Shown: piece after piece, positions 16,913 through 26,085 of the stretch
Layout: each line of letters opens with the position of its first letter
Position numbering within the stretch: the first letter of the stretch is position 1
Assembly (NCBI RefSeq): GCF_002234915.1
Contig: NZ_NEWD01000016.1
Span: 120,829 to 184,828, forward strand
Direction of reading: 5' to 3'
Origin: Bifidobacterium vansinderenii
GTDB lineage: Bacteria > Actinomycetota > Actinomycetes > Actinomycetales > Bifidobacteriaceae
DNA length: 64,000 nt
Notes under the pieces: model-generated
What the model saw: only the letters and a program-made list of their open reading frames with translations
Database searches by the model: none
What the model was told of the DNA's origin: nothing
Program-made: the position numbers and the translations under genes

Positions 16913-19900
16913 TCAGTTGGCGGGCACCACGGAGACGATCTTCGGGGCCTTGACGATCACCTTGCGCGGCGGCTGGCCGCCCAGACGGGACTGCACGGCG
17001 GGCAGTGCCAGGGCGAGCTTCTCCAGCTCCTCGGCGGAGATGTCGGGGCTCACCTCGAGCTTGCCGCGCACCTTGCCCTTGACCTGCACCACGGCGGTGA
17101 CGGAATCCTGGCCCACGTACTGCTCGTCGGCCACCGGCCACGGCTCGTGCGCCAGCGACTTGGCGTGGCCGAGCCTGCTCCACAGCTCCTCGCAGATGTG
17201 CGGGGCGATCGGCGAGAGCATGAGGATCAGCGGCTCCACCGCGGCGCGCGGCACGGAGTCCAGACCGGTCAGGTGGTTGTTGAGCACGATGAGCTTGGAG
17301 ATCGCCGTGTTCGGGCGCATGGCCTCCATCTCCACGGTCACGTCGTGGATCGTGTTGTTCAGCAGTTTGAGCGTCTTGACGTCGAGCTCGGCGTCGGACA
17401 CGTGCGCCTCGCCCGTGTTCTCGTCGATCACGTTGCGCCACAGACGCTGCAGGAAGCGCATACCGCCCACCACGTTGCGCGTGTTCCACGGACGGGACTC
17501 GTCCAGCGGGCCCATGCTCATCTCGTACAGACGGAACGTGTCGGCGCCGTAGTTGGCGTACATGTCGTCCGGCGTGATGATGTTCTTCAGGCTCTTGCCC
17601 ATCTTGCCGAACTCGCGGTTGGCATGCTGGCCGTTCCAGGTGAACGTCGGCTCGCCGTTCTCGTCAGCCGGGCCTTCCACCACTTCGGCGGCGGGCACAT
17701 ACTGGCCACGGTCGTCGGTGTAGGCGTACGCCTGGATCATGCCCTGGTTGAACAGCTTGTGGAACGGCTCGGCCGAGTCCACGTAGCCCAGATCGAAGAG
17801 CACCTTGTGCCAGAAACGCGAGTACAGCAGGTGCAGCACCGCGTGCTCCACGCCGCCGATGTACAGGTCCACGCCGCCCGACTTGCCGGCCGTGGCGTTG
17901 TGGTTCGGGCCCATCCAATAGTCAAACTCGTCCTTCTCCACCATGTGCTTGGTGTCGGTCGGATCGAGGTAGCGCATGTAGTACCAGCAGGAGCCGGCCC
18001 AGTTCGGCATGGTGTTCGTGTCGCGGTAGTAGGTCTTCTCGCCGTCGCCCAGGTCGAGCGTGACCTTGACCCAGTCCTCGTTACGGCTCAGCGGCGCCTC
18101 CGGGTTGGACTCGGCGTCCATCGGGTCGAAGGTACGCGGCTCGTAGTCGGGCACGTCGGGCAGGTTGATCGGCAGCGCCGAATCGGGCAGCAGGTGCGGA
18201 GTGCCGTCCTCGTCGTAGACGATCGGGAAGGGCTCACCCCAGTAGCGCTGACGGCTGAACAGCCAGTCGCGCAGACGGTAGCTGACCGTGCCCTTGCCCA
18301 CGCCGGCGGACTCCAGCCAAGCGTTCACCTTGGCGATGGCGTCATCCACGCGCAGGCCGTCGAGGCTCAGCGCGTCGCCCTTGGCGGCGGTGGCATCCAC
18401 GGAGGAGTTGATCACGATGCCGTCGTGGCTGACGAACGGGGCCTTGCCCTCGTAGTTCGCCAGATCGTCGCCGGACTCCGGCAGCGGCTGCACGGTGTAG
18501 ATGACCGGCAGACCGAACTTCACGGCGAAGTCGTAATCACGCTGATCGCCGCCCGGCACGGCCATGATGGCGCCGGTGCCGTAGTCCATGAGCACGTAGT
18601 CGGCGGTAAACAGCGGCAGCTTGACACCGGTGATCGGGTTGACGGCGTACAGGCCGGTGAACAGACCGGTCTTCTCGCCGCCCTCGTCCACACGGTCCTT
18701 GGCGGTCTTGGACTCGGCGGCCAGACGGTAGGCCTTCACGGCCTCGACCGGCGTGGCATAGCCGCCCTTCCACTGCTCCGGAGTTTCGGCCGGCCATTCG
18801 GCGGGCACGTCCTCGAGCAGGTGGTGCTCCGGGGAGACCACGGCGAAGGTGGTGCCGAACAGGGTATCGGGACGGGTGGTGTAGATCTCCATGTCGCGCT
18901 CGCCGTTCGGCGTGGCCACGGCGAAGTGCACGGAGGCGCCGTGGGACTCGCCGATCCAGTTGCGCTGCATGAGCTTGACCTTTTCAGGCCAGTCGATGGT
19001 GGCGAGATCCTCGATCAGGCGGTGGCCGTAGGCGGTGATGCGCATGGACCACTGGCGCAGCTCGCGCTGGAAGACGGGGAAGTTGCCGCGCTCGGACTTG
19101 CCTTCGGCGGTGACCTCCTCGTTGGCGAGCACGGTGCCCAGACCGGGGCACCAGTTGACCGGGGACTTGGAGATGTAGGCGAGACGGAAGTCGTTGAGGA
19201 TGTCCTGCTGCTCGGCCTCGGTCAGGTCGGACCAGGCCTTGCCGTCGGACTCGTGGCCCGGAATGGCCTTCTCGCCGGATTCGAACTTGGCGACCAGCTC
19301 GCTGATCGGACGGGCGGAGCCCTTGGAACCGCTGGGGTTGGTGGCGTCCTCGTCGTACCAGGCGTCGTAGATGCGGGAGAAGATCCACTGCGTCCAGCGC
19401 ACGTAGCCGGGATCGATGGTGGCGAAGGAGCGACGGTTGTCGAAGCTCAGGCCCATGCGGTGCAGCTGGCGGCGCATGTTGGCGATGTTGGCCTCGGTGG
19501 TCACGCGCGGGTGCTGGCCGGTCTGCACGGCGTACTGTTCGGCGGGAAGGCCGAAGGCGTCGTAGCCCATGGCGTGCAGCACGTTCTCGCCCTTCATGCG
19601 ATGGTAGCGGCTGACCACGTCGGTGGCGAGGTAGCCGAGCGGGTGGCCCACGTGCAGGCCCTTGCCCGAAGGATAGGGGAACATGTCCATGGCGAAGTAC
19701 GAGGGACGTCCCTCGGCGTTGCGTCCTTCGCCGTCCTTCAGATCGCCGTTGACGTTGGCCGCCCAGAAGGTGCCCTCATCATCCCAGCGCTTCTGCCAGT
19801 CCTCTTCGATCTTCTGCGCCAGAGCGGCGTTGTATCGGAAGGCGGGCTCCCCGTTCTCGTTCCGCTGTGCGACATCGGCCTCGGTTGCGTCCTGCGCCAT
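16913..19900 (-). CDS. leuS: leucyl-tRNA synthetase
   Basis: 995 residues from MAQDATEAD; AAAGGAG lies six bases before the ATG, so the longer frame upstream is unused. Class I signatures: HVGH within MFPYPSGKGLHVGHPLGY (HIGH) and KMGKS within FGKMGKSLKNIITPDD (KMSKS). The CP1 editing region lies between. It charges tRNA-Leu. The size, over 100 residues above E. coli LeuS, reflects inserts seen in actinobacterial enzymes, for example the SGSKGSARPISELVAKFESG stretch. A large open frame antisense to it is a high-GC shadow. Confidence 0.99.
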   Translation of the reverse strand: MAQDATEADVAQRNENGEPAFRYNAALAQKIEEDWQKRWDDEGTFWAANVNGDLKDGEGRNAEGRPSYFAMDMFPYPSGKGLHVGHPLGYLATDVVSRYHRMKGENVLHAMGYDAFGLPAEQYAVQTGQHPRVTTEANIANMRRQLHRMGLSFDNRRSFATIDPGYVRWTQWIFSRIYDAWYDEDATNPSGSKGSARPISELVAKFESGEKAIPGHESDGKAWSDLTEAEQQDILNDFRLAYISKSPVNWCPGLGTVLANEEVTAEGKSERGNFPVFQRELRQWSMRITAYGHRLIEDLATIDWPEKVKLMQRNWIGESHGASVHFAVATPNGERDMEIYTTRPDTLFGTTFAVVSPEHHLLEDVPAEWPAETPEQWKGGYATPVEAVKAYRLAAESKTAKDRVDEGGEKTGLFTGLYAVNPITGVKLPLFTADYVLMDYGTGAIMAVPGGDQRDYDFAVKFGLPVIYTVQPLPESGDDLANYEGKAPFVSHDGIVINSSVDATAAKGDALSLDGLRVDDAIAKVNAWLESAGVGKGTVSYRLRDWLFSRQRYWGEPFPIVYDEDGTPHLLPDSALPINLPDVPDYEPRTFDPMDAESNPEAPLSRNEDWVKVTLDLGDGEKTYYRDTNTMPNWAGSCWYYMRYLDPTDTKHMVEKDEFDYWMGPNHNATAGKSGGVDLYIGGVEHAVLHLLYSRFWHKVLFDLGYVDSAEPFHKLFNQGMIQAYAYTDDRGQYVPAAEVVEGPADENGEPTFTWNGQHANREFGKMGKSLKNIITPDDMYANYGADTFRLYEMSMGPLDESRPWNTRNVVGGMRFLQRLWRNVIDENTGEAHVSDAELDVKTLKLLNNTIHDVTVEMEAMRPNTAISKLIVLNNHLTGLDSVPRAAVEPLILMLSPIAPHICEELWSRLGHAKSLAHEPWPVADEQYVGQDSVTAVVQVKGKVRGKLEVSPDISAEELEKLALALPAVQSRLGGQPPRKVIVKAPKIVSVVPAN

Positions 19901-20024
19901 GTTGCTCCTTTGTCTGACAAAATTCCAAGTAACAGGGGCAATTATCACCACACATCCGGACACGCCGCATCGGTCGTCCCAGTTGGTGAACCGCCGGCGA
20001 GACGTCGGCCGTGGATCGGGAAGG

Positions 20025-20855
20025 TCAGGGCCTGTATCCCACCGCTCCCAGCGTCCGGACGTATGCGCGGGTCAGCGATCCGTCCTGCTTCATGTCGGCG
20101 AGCGCGGCCTTCACCCGCGCGGAGAGCTGGTCGCTGCCGGTCTTCAGTCCGATGCCGTATTCGCCTTGTGCGTAGTCGAGTCCGAGCGTCGTCACCTTGG
20201 CGGTGTCCGCCGACGCCGCCATGCCGGCCAGTACCGCCGCCTCGGCCGAGACCGCGTCCACCATGCCGGTCATCAGTGCGGTGGTGCATTGCGTTGCGCT
20301 GGGCTGTTCGAGCATGGTGACCGATGAGCCGAGCGCCTGATTGAGATCGTCCGCGGTCCGGCTGCCGGTGACCACGCATACGCGACGTCCCTCGAGATCG
20401 TTGATCGAGTGGACGTCGCCGGCGTCCTGCGCAAGCATCATGACGTCCTGCCGTCCGTCGAGGTAGGGGCCGGCGAAGTCGTAGCCGAGGTCGGCCATCG
20501 CCGTTGCGTCGTCTGCGGTGTTTTTGTCGAGGTACATGCCGGTGACCATGTCCACGTCGCCGTCGGCGAGCATCGTCACGCGCTGGTCGTATGGGGCCTC
20601 CTCCCACACGATCTGCCATTTCGCATAACCGAGCTTGTGTGCCACGTATTCGGCCACCTCGACGTTGAATCCGCTGTACTGGCTGCCCTTGCGCAGTCCC
20701 ATGCCCGGCTGGTCGAAGGTCACGCCGATCACGATCCGCGGACCGGTGACCTCGCTCACGTCGAGCGGATTGCGTCCGCATGCGGCGAGCGGCAGCGTCA
20801 TGGCGCCCACCAGCAGCGCGGCCACGGCTCTGATCGCCGTGCTTCGTATCGTCAC
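20025..20855 (-). CDS. amino-acid ABC transporter substrate-binding lipoprotein (family 3)
   Basis: 276 residues with a signal peptide and lipobox (LPLAAC, Cys near residue 26). The mature part has the periplasmic-binding-protein type 2 pattern: IVIGVTFDQPGMGLRKG, FNVEVAEYVAHKLG, MLADGDVDMVTGMY, LEGRRVCVVTGSRTADDL, YGIGLKTGSDQL and a C-terminal ALADMKQDGSLTRAYVR. This matches glutamate/glutamine-type receptors. No permease or ATPase gene is adjacent, so it is an orphan receptor in this window; it lies 6 nt after the corA-like gene and may be cotranscribed with it. Confidence 0.9.
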   Translation of the reverse strand: MTIRSTAIRAVAALLVGAMTLPLAACGRNPLDVSEVTGPRIVIGVTFDQPGMGLRKGSQYSGFNVEVAEYVAHKLGYAKWQIVWEEAPYDQRVTMLADGDVDMVTGMYLDKNTADDATAMADLGYDFAGPYLDGRQDVMMLAQDAGDVHSINDLEGRRVCVVTGSRTADDLNQALGSSVTMLEQPSATQCTTALMTGMVDAVSAEAAVLAGMAASADTAKVTTLGLDYAQGEYGIGLKTGSDQLSARVKAALADMKQDGSLTRAYVRTLGAVGYRP

Positions 20856-20861
20856 GGCGGC

Positions 20862-21812
20862 CTACTTGAACATGCGGGAGCGGGTGAGGAACCAGGTCAC
20901 CAGTACGGAGACCAGCAGCGATATGCCGATCACCACGATGAATCCCCATGGCTTGTCGGTGAACGGCATGCCGAGCATGCCCTCTTGGAAGTTCATGCCG
21001 TACATGGAGAACACGAGGGTGGGGATCGACAGCGTGATGGAGATGATGGTGAAGATCCTCATCACGTTGTTCAGGTTGTTCGACACGATCGAGGCGAACG
21101 CGTCGGTCATGTTCGCAAGAACGCCGCTGTAGATGTTCGCCATCTCGATGGCCTGCTTGTTCTCGATGATCACGTCCTCGAGCAGGTCTTCGTCGTCGGG
21201 ATACTGGCGGATGCGGGTGAGCGTGTTGAGCTTCTCCATCACGATCTCGTTCGATTTGAGCGAGGTGGTGAAGTAGACCAAGGTCTTGCTCAGCTCGAGC
21301 AGCATCAGGATCTCGCGGTTCTGCATGGAGTGGCGCAGCTTGAGTTCCAGCTTGTCGCTCTCGCGGTCGATGATGCGCAGGTAGCGCAGGTACATGGTCG
21401 CGTTGCGGTACAGGATCTGCAGGATGAATCGGGATTTCATGAACGTGTTGAATCCGCGGATCGTGCCTTCCATGAAGGGATGAAGCACCGGCGTGTCCTG
21501 CATGCATACGGTGATGATCACGTCGTCCACCAGGATGATCGACAACGGGATGGTCTCGTACCAGTCGCGGCCGCCGCGTTCCTCCACGGTCGGAATATCG
21601 ACGATGATCATCGTGTAGTCGTCTTCGACGTCCACACGCGACCTCTCCTCGTCATCCAGCGGGGCGCGCAGGTCGGCCAGATCGATGTGGCAGATTTCGG
21701 AGACGGTGGCGAGCTCCACGTCGGTGGGTTCGCTCAGGCATATCCATGATCCGGGAGCCGGTTTCTCGATCTGCTCGATCTGCCCACTGACGGTGCTGAA
21801 AGTCCTCATCAT
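20862..21812 (-). CDS. CorA-like divalent cation transporter
   Basis: 316 residues. The long acidic N-terminal domain is followed by two C-terminal membrane helices with the family signature YGMNF at the end of the first (residues about 262-266). CorA proteins are pentameric Mg2+ channels, some acting as Mg2+/Co2+ or Zn2+ transporters. Two adjacent ATGs open the frame (21812 and 21809). The C terminus ends LTRSRMFK. The downstream neighbour is an orphan binding protein; linkage is only positional. Confidence 0.93.
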   Translation of the reverse strand: MMRTFSTVSGQIEQIEKPAPGSWICLSEPTDVELATVSEICHIDLADLRAPLDDEERSRVDVEDDYTMIIVDIPTVEERGGRDWYETIPLSIILVDDVIITVCMQDTPVLHPFMEGTIRGFNTFMKSRFILQILYRNATMYLRYLRIIDRESDKLELKLRHSMQNREILMLLELSKTLVYFTTSLKSNEIVMEKLNTLTRIRQYPDDEDLLEDVIIENKQAIEMANIYSGVLANMTDAFASIVSNNLNNVMRIFTIISITLSIPTLVFSMYGMNFQEGMLGMPFTDKPWGFIVVIGISLLVSVLVTWFLTRSRMFK

Positions 21813-21955
21813 CGCACATCACCTGCCTTCACCCGGTCGTCGTACCTGCTGTTCACGTACGCCCATCGTTCTCGTTCGTTGTCAATACCTGTGTCTTCAC
21901 CAACAGTGTCTTCACAAATACCTCAACAAGGATAGCCCCGCCCCTGACTTCGGCG

Positions 21956-22729
21956 TCAGCCCCGCCACGTCTTGAGGACGTCCTGCGGCACCCGGCTCGC
22001 GTCGAACCGGTAGTGGCCGGTGACGGTGCGACGTTTGGTCCGGCTTAGATAGTCCTCTTCCATGCTGCCCTGCTGATGATTGTTGTGCAGGATGTAGGGC
22101 ACGCCCTGATCGTTGCGCCGGTCGGATACGATGCCGATGTGCTGGTCGTGGTCGAAGACGACGATGTCGCCAGGCTGCCATTGGGACAGGTTGTCCGCAT
22201 CGCCCGGACGGATGGCGGTGGTGAGCGTCTGCCCGTAGACGGAGAAGAACGCGTCGAGTGTGCCGGAACGGCGGAAGTCGATGTTGGGGTCCGGTTTGGC
22301 GATGGCCGGGTAATGGCCGCGATTCGTCGAAATGTCGGTGTCGACCATGGCCTTGAGATCGTAGCCGGCGTCGCGGAACGCACGCCAGACCAGATCGGTG
22401 CACGCTCCCCTGTCGGAGGGCGGGTAGCCGCCCTGATAGTAGCCGTCGTCATAGGTGGGGTGGCGTTTGGCCTCGGCGCGGGCACCACCGACGATGTCGG
22501 TGTAGTCGTCCACGTCGTCGTTGTCGTAGTCCACGGGACTGGTGATGTTCGTGACCGAAACCTTAGGGGTTCCGTCGTATGTGCCGACCGAGGACGATGC
22601 CGTGACTCCGGTGGCATGACGATCGCCGTCGGGCACCGTGGTCCTCCACCAGAACAGTGCGCCCACGACGATTGCCAGCACGGCTACGACTGCGATGACG
22701 ATGATCGTTCCCCGCTTCATACCCGTCAT
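21956..22729 (-). CDS. DUF1287 domain protein with N-terminal membrane anchor
   Basis: 257 residues from MTGMKRG; a start at 22720 is equally possible. One membrane segment (TIIVIAVVAVLAIVVGALFWW) acts as anchor or uncleaved signal. The rest is a DUF1287 domain: ACTDLVWRAFRDAGYDL, DPNIDFRRSGTL, WQPGDIVVFDHDQHIGIVSD and ILHNNHQQGSMEEDYL. The Cys, His and His pattern resembles papain-like NlpC/P60 folds, suggesting an extracytoplasmic hydrolase or amidase, but no activity is established. The open frame continues upstream through tRNA-Ala, so the far upstream ATG is excluded. Confidence 0.85.
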   Translation of the reverse strand: MTGMKRGTIIVIAVVAVLAIVVGALFWWRTTVPDGDRHATGVTASSSVGTYDGTPKVSVTNITSPVDYDNDDVDDYTDIVGGARAEAKRHPTYDDGYYQGGYPPSDRGACTDLVWRAFRDAGYDLKAMVDTDISTNRGHYPAIAKPDPNIDFRRSGTLDAFFSVYGQTLTTAIRPGDADNLSQWQPGDIVVFDHDQHIGIVSDRRNDQGVPYILHNNHQQGSMEEDYLSRTKRRTVTGHYRFDASRVPQDVLKTWRG

Positions 22730-22790
22730 GGTATGCGTGCGGTTTCGAAAGACGCATGATCGTTTGGATGTTCCCGCACTATCCGCACGA

Positions 22791-22879
22791 TTTGGGGCGT
22801 CGAATGCCCGTTTTCCGCTCTTTGGGGCGTCAAATTCCCGAAAAACGACGCGAAAACGGGATGTTGACGCCCCAAAGAG
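22791..22879. repeat. inverted and direct TTTGGGGCGTC repeats (intergenic palindromic element)
   Basis: TTTGGGGCGTC occurs at 22791-22801 and 22821-22831 and in inverted form at 22866-22876. CTCTTTGGGGCGTCAA (22818-22833) and TTGACGCCCCAAAGAG (22864-22879) form a perfect 16-bp inverted repeat with a 30-nt loop that itself has CCCG/CGGG arms. It lies between the DUF1287 gene start and tRNA-Ala, and may be a REP-like element or a regulatory structure upstream of that gene. Confidence 0.75.
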
Positions 22880-22961
22880 GGGATATTCCCGCATGACGGA
22901 ACGAAACCGGGCTCCGGTTCCACGATACGGACCACAGCCGGGCGGAACGGCGGGGAAATTG

Positions 22962-22994
22962 AAAAAGGTCCGGGACCCATTCGGATCCCGGACC
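22962..22994 (-). terminator. rho-independent terminator of tRNA-Ala
   Basis: Read on the minus strand, GGTCCGGGATCC and GGGTCCCGGACC pair around a GAAT loop and are followed by TTTTT. It lies 7 nt downstream of the tRNA 3' end. Confidence 0.9.
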
Positions 22995-23001
22995 TCGTCC
23001 G

Positions 23002-23074
23002 TGGAGCTAGGGGGATTCGAACCCCCGACCCCCTCCATGCCATGGAGATGCGCTACCAGCTGCGCCATAGCCCC
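23002..23074 (-). tRNA. tRNA-Ala (anticodon GGC)
   Basis: Acceptor GGGGCTA pairs with TAGCTCC, discriminator A; D arm GCGCAGCTGGTAGCGC; anticodon loop ATGGCAT gives GGC; T arm GTCGGGGGTTCGAATCCCCC. CCA is not encoded. The loop is also flanked by CTCCA/TGGAG, which can pair alternatively. Confidence 0.96.
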
Positions 23075-23199
23075 GTCAGTCAGATGGCCATCGGCCACAA
23101 CCAACCGGTCGTTTCGACTTGAGACATATTACGCAACCACCCGGATCCACGCAACCTCGGCGTGTCTCACCCCCGGCTCCCCGGCTTCCGCCCCATCTG

Positions 23200-23378
23200 G
23201 ACTACCAAAATCCGGACTCCCAAACTTGGTAGTCGAAACACAACACCGTGAACCCTCACAAGCCACCAAATATGTCACGTTCCGACTACCAAATTTCGGA
23301 CCATCAAATTTGGGAGTCCGAACGAGACATCGCAGGCAGCATGGTCTGCGATGTCTCGTCTGGACTCCCGAATTTCGG
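23200..23378. repeat. cluster of GACTnCCAAA palindromic repeats and a 13-bp perfect hairpin
   Basis: Variants of GACT(A/C)CCAAA occur at 23200, 23215, 23284 and 23363, with inverted copies TTGGTAGTC (ending 23234) and AAATTTGGGAGTC (23306-23318). GACTCCCAAACTTGGTAGTC (23215-23234) is a near-palindrome. CGAGACATCGCAG (23323-23335) and CTGCGATGTCTCG (23346-23358) form a perfect 13-bp stem with a 10-nt loop and could terminate the leftward gene pair region, although no T run follows. The rest of 23105-23379 shows no gene. Confidence 0.75.
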
Positions 23379-23379
23379 C

Positions 23380-24591
23380 TTACTGAATAGCAGTGGTGCC
23401 GGAGCTGCCCGTGGTGGTGCCGGAGCTGGTACCGCTGTCCGAGCCGCTGGAACCACTCGTGCCGGAACCGGATGAATCGGAACCGGTGCCGCTGGTGCCG
23501 GAACCGGAATTCGAACTGCTGGAGCCACTCGTGCCCGAGGTTGAATCCGAGCCCGTGGAACCGCTAGTACCGGAACCGGTCGAATCGGAACCAGTGGAAC
23601 CGGTGCCGGAGTTCGAGCTGCTCGAACCAGTGCCAGAGGTCGAATCGGAACCAGTGGAACCGGTGCCGGTGCTGCCGCTGGTGCCGGAGGTCGAATCGCT
23701 GGAGGAGCCGGTGCCGCTGGTGCCCTTGGTGGACTCGGAGGTGCTGCCGGTGCTTTCGCCCGTGCTCTTGGTGGACTCGTCCGTGGGCTCGTATGCGCTT
23801 CCGGTCTTGCCTTCCGTCGGCGTGGTGGTCGTGGCGGTTTCGCTCGGCGTCACGGTCTGGGTGGTCTGCGTCTGCGAGGGCAGGTGGCGACGGACCACGT
23901 CGTCGGTGCCCTGACCGTTGGTGAGCAGCAGGACCACGCCGGCGCTGATGCCCACAGCCACGAGCGCGGTGACCACGGAGATGATGATCGCCTTGCGATG
24001 GTTCGACTGTTCGGCAGCCTTTGACGCGGCGAGTACGCCCTTGACGTTCTTGGTTCCAGTGCCCGCGGCACCGGAAATGGTGGTACGTCCGCCGCGGGAT
24101 GCCGTGGATCGGCCGGCAGCGGGCATGACCTGAGTGCCATCGATCGCGGCTCCGGTGGAGGACAGTACGCGAGTGGCGTCGCCGTCCACCGCGGGAAGGG
24201 TCTGGGTGCCCTCCCCCACGGCCGGCATGACCTGGGTGCCGTCGGCGGACGCGCCGCCCAGCACCTGAGTGGCGTCGGATTCGGCGGCCTGACCGTCCGC
24301 GGACACGCCTGTCGTGGAATCGGATTGCGTGGACTGTTCGGTTTCGGACGACGATTCGGCATCGTCGTCATCGGAATTGATCTGCACGACCTCCTGGATC
24401 TTCTTGCCGGATTCGCGCAGTACGTTCTGGTAGACCTGTGAAGCCACCGTGGAGACAATGGAGCCGACCGCCGTGCCGATCACCGAACCCGCGATGCCGA
24501 TCTTCGCGGAGAACAGGAAGGACGTCACCGCGGCAAGCGCACCGGCGATGACGGGAACGGTCGATATGTTCTTAAAGAACTTCTTGAACAA
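23380..24591 (-). CDS. membrane protein with long Gly/Ser/Thr-rich repetitive C terminus
   Basis: 403 residues. Residues about 12-60 form a Gly/Ala-rich hydrophobic stretch (ISTVPVIAGALAAVTSFLF then GIAGSVIGTAVGSIVSTVAS). An acidic Ser/Thr linker follows with short repeats of the type ATQVLGG, GTQVMPAVGEGTQTLPAV. A second membrane segment (AIIISVVTALVAVGISAGVVLLL) precedes a tail of about 180 residues made almost only of Ser, Gly, Thr and Asp (SGTSGSTGSDSTSG-like units). No LPxTG sorting signal is present. I do not recognise a family; the tail would be extracellular and could span the cell wall. Base composition of the tail is repeat-driven, so length may vary between strains. Confidence 0.75.
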   Translation of the reverse strand: MFKKFFKNISTVPVIAGALAAVTSFLFSAKIGIAGSVIGTAVGSIVSTVASQVYQNVLRESGKKIQEVVQINSDDDDAESSSETEQSTQSDSTTGVSADGQAAESDATQVLGGASADGTQVMPAVGEGTQTLPAVDGDATRVLSSTGAAIDGTQVMPAAGRSTASRGGRTTISGAAGTGTKNVKGVLAASKAAEQSNHRKAIIISVVTALVAVGISAGVVLLLTNGQGTDDVVRRHLPSQTQTTQTVTPSETATTTTPTEGKTGSAYEPTDESTKSTGESTGSTSESTKGTSGTGSSSDSTSGTSGSTGTGSTGSDSTSGTGSSSSNSGTGSTGSDSTGSGTSGSTGSDSTSGTSGSSSSNSGSGTSGTGSDSSGSGTSGSSGSDSGTSSGTTTGSSGTTAIQ

Positions 24592-24862
24592 TGGACCCCT
24601 CTACAAAAAATTTCAGTTGTGATGTATTCCGTTATCAGGGGTCAGCGTAGACGAAATCACATACGACACGGCGGGAAACCGTTCATCTGCACACAAATTC
24701 TCACACTCCGTCACATCCCCGTCACAAGCCGTTCGAATCGATTGACTGACGGACGGGAGGATGTAACGGATACGTAAATGGAGCGTACGGTCATGCATCG
24801 GATGAAAACGTGCCGGGCAAGCCTCGCATGACCGTATTTCCATGTCATTTCGCGTCGGTGGC

Positions 24863-25600
24863 CTACGGAAGTTTGGGATCCGCCCATCCGCCGTTCTCCA
24901 CGGCGGCCGGCCCCTGATTGAATGACGCGAGACGCCAGCGGATCGTACCGTCCGGCTGGTCCATTGGTATCAGCCGCGCCCAGTGGGCATTGCGCATCGA
25001 CATCAGCGATGCGAAATCGGGATGCACGACGCTGAGGCCCAGCAGGGTCTGCAGAGTCTGCGAGATCCATGCGCCATGGGAGAACACGAACAGATCAGTG
25101 TCGTTCCCGGCGCGATGCGCCCAGTCGTTAACCGCCTCAGCGCCGCGCGCGCCCACGTCACGCTTGTCTTCGGCGCCGTGGTTCATTTCACCGCCACGGA
25201 ATCCCAGCCATGAGACAAAGTCCTCGGGCCAGCGTTCCTTGATCTCCCGTAGGGTGCGTCCCTCCCAGTCGCCGAAGTCACGCTCGCGTACGCGCGGATC
25301 GGGATGCACCTCAAGGCCGAGCGGATCGGCGAACGCGTGGGCGGTCTGCATGGCGCGGATCAGGTCGGAGCTGACGACCAGCTGCTTCGCGGCCGCATGG
25401 CCGTCCACGTCGCGCACATAGAGGTTGCGCAACGATTCGCCGGCGCGTTCCACCTGCCACATGCCGGCGCTGTCCAGCGGAATGTCGGTCTGGCCCTGAA
25501 GGCGTCCGGCGGCGTTGTACGCCGTGCGCCCGTGACGGACGAGCGTGACCGAACGAACGTGTTCCGCGGCGCCGGGATGGCTCTGGCTGTTCTGCGTCAT
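24863..25600 (-). CDS. histidine phosphatase family protein (phosphoglycerate mutase-like)
   Basis: 245 residues. The RHG signature is seen as VTLVRHGRTAYNAAGRLQGQTDIPLD, with conserved SDLIRAMQTA, RVRERDFGDWEG and a second catalytic His in FVFSHGAWI. These enzymes use a phospho-histidine and act on phosphosugars or other small phosphates. The start lies one base after the rsfS stop, so the pair is cotranscribed, an arrangement common in actinobacteria. Specific substrate unknown; not the glycolytic mutase by context. Confidence 0.92.
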   Translation of the reverse strand: MTQNSQSHPGAAEHVRSVTLVRHGRTAYNAAGRLQGQTDIPLDSAGMWQVERAGESLRNLYVRDVDGHAAAKQLVVSSDLIRAMQTAHAFADPLGLEVHPDPRVRERDFGDWEGRTLREIKERWPEDFVSWLGFRGGEMNHGAEDKRDVGARGAEAVNDWAHRAGNDTDLFVFSHGAWISQTLQTLLGLSVVHPDFASLMSMRNAHWARLIPMDQPDGTIRWRLASFNQGPAAVENGGWADPKLP

Positions 25601-25601
25601 G

Positions 25602-26009
25602 TCAGCGCTCCTCTGCCGACGCCGGATCGGCGGACGTGGTCTCCGGATGCTCGAGCTGCAGGTCGATGGCCGGACAGTCGGCCCACAGGCGTTCCAGATC
25701 GTAGTATTCGCGTTTGTCGGCGAGCATCACGTGCACCACGAAGTCGCCGTAGTCGAGCAGCACCCATTCACCTTCGGTCTTGCCTTCGCAATTGCGCGCG
25801 TCCAGATGGCGGCGTTCATGCAGCTGGCGTTCGACCTCGTCGGCGATGGCCACGACCTGACGGTCTGAGGAGCCCGAAGCGACCAGAAAGGCGTCGGTGA
25901 TGCCCAACGTCTCGCTCACGTCGAACGCCACGATGTCGGTGGCTTTGATGGAGTCGGCCGCCTGGGCGGCGACACGTACGGAATCGATGGAATCCTGTGC
26001 TGCGGGCAC
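25602..26009 (-). CDS. rsfS: ribosome silencing factor RsfS
   Basis: 135 residues from the GTG at 26009, which has AAAGGAG five bases upstream; a GTG at 26024 would overlap that ribosome binding site. RsfS/Iojap features: KATDIVAFDVSETLGITDAFLVASGSSDRQV, and EGEWVLLDYGDFVVHVMLADKREYYDLERLW. It binds ribosomal protein L14 and blocks subunit joining on starvation. The C-terminal 25 residues are acidic and Pro/Ala-rich. Next gene starts one base after its stop. Confidence 0.95.
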   Translation of the reverse strand: MPAAQDSIDSVRVAAQAADSIKATDIVAFDVSETLGITDAFLVASGSSDRQVVAIADEVERQLHERRHLDARNCEGKTEGEWVLLDYGDFVVHVMLADKREYYDLERLWADCPAIDLQLEHPETTSADPASAEER

Positions 26010-26085
26010 GGACGCTCCTTTCACACTGTCGTTGCTGTGTCGTTGCTGTCGCTACGCAGTGCCGGCCCGTAGGCCGGCAATCTGA

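Noticed and set aside
17147..20320. A 1057-codon open frame on the plus strand
   Set aside because: It is antisense to leuS, whose motifs are unambiguous, and is His/Gly/Arg-rich low-complexity as expected of a high-GC shadow.
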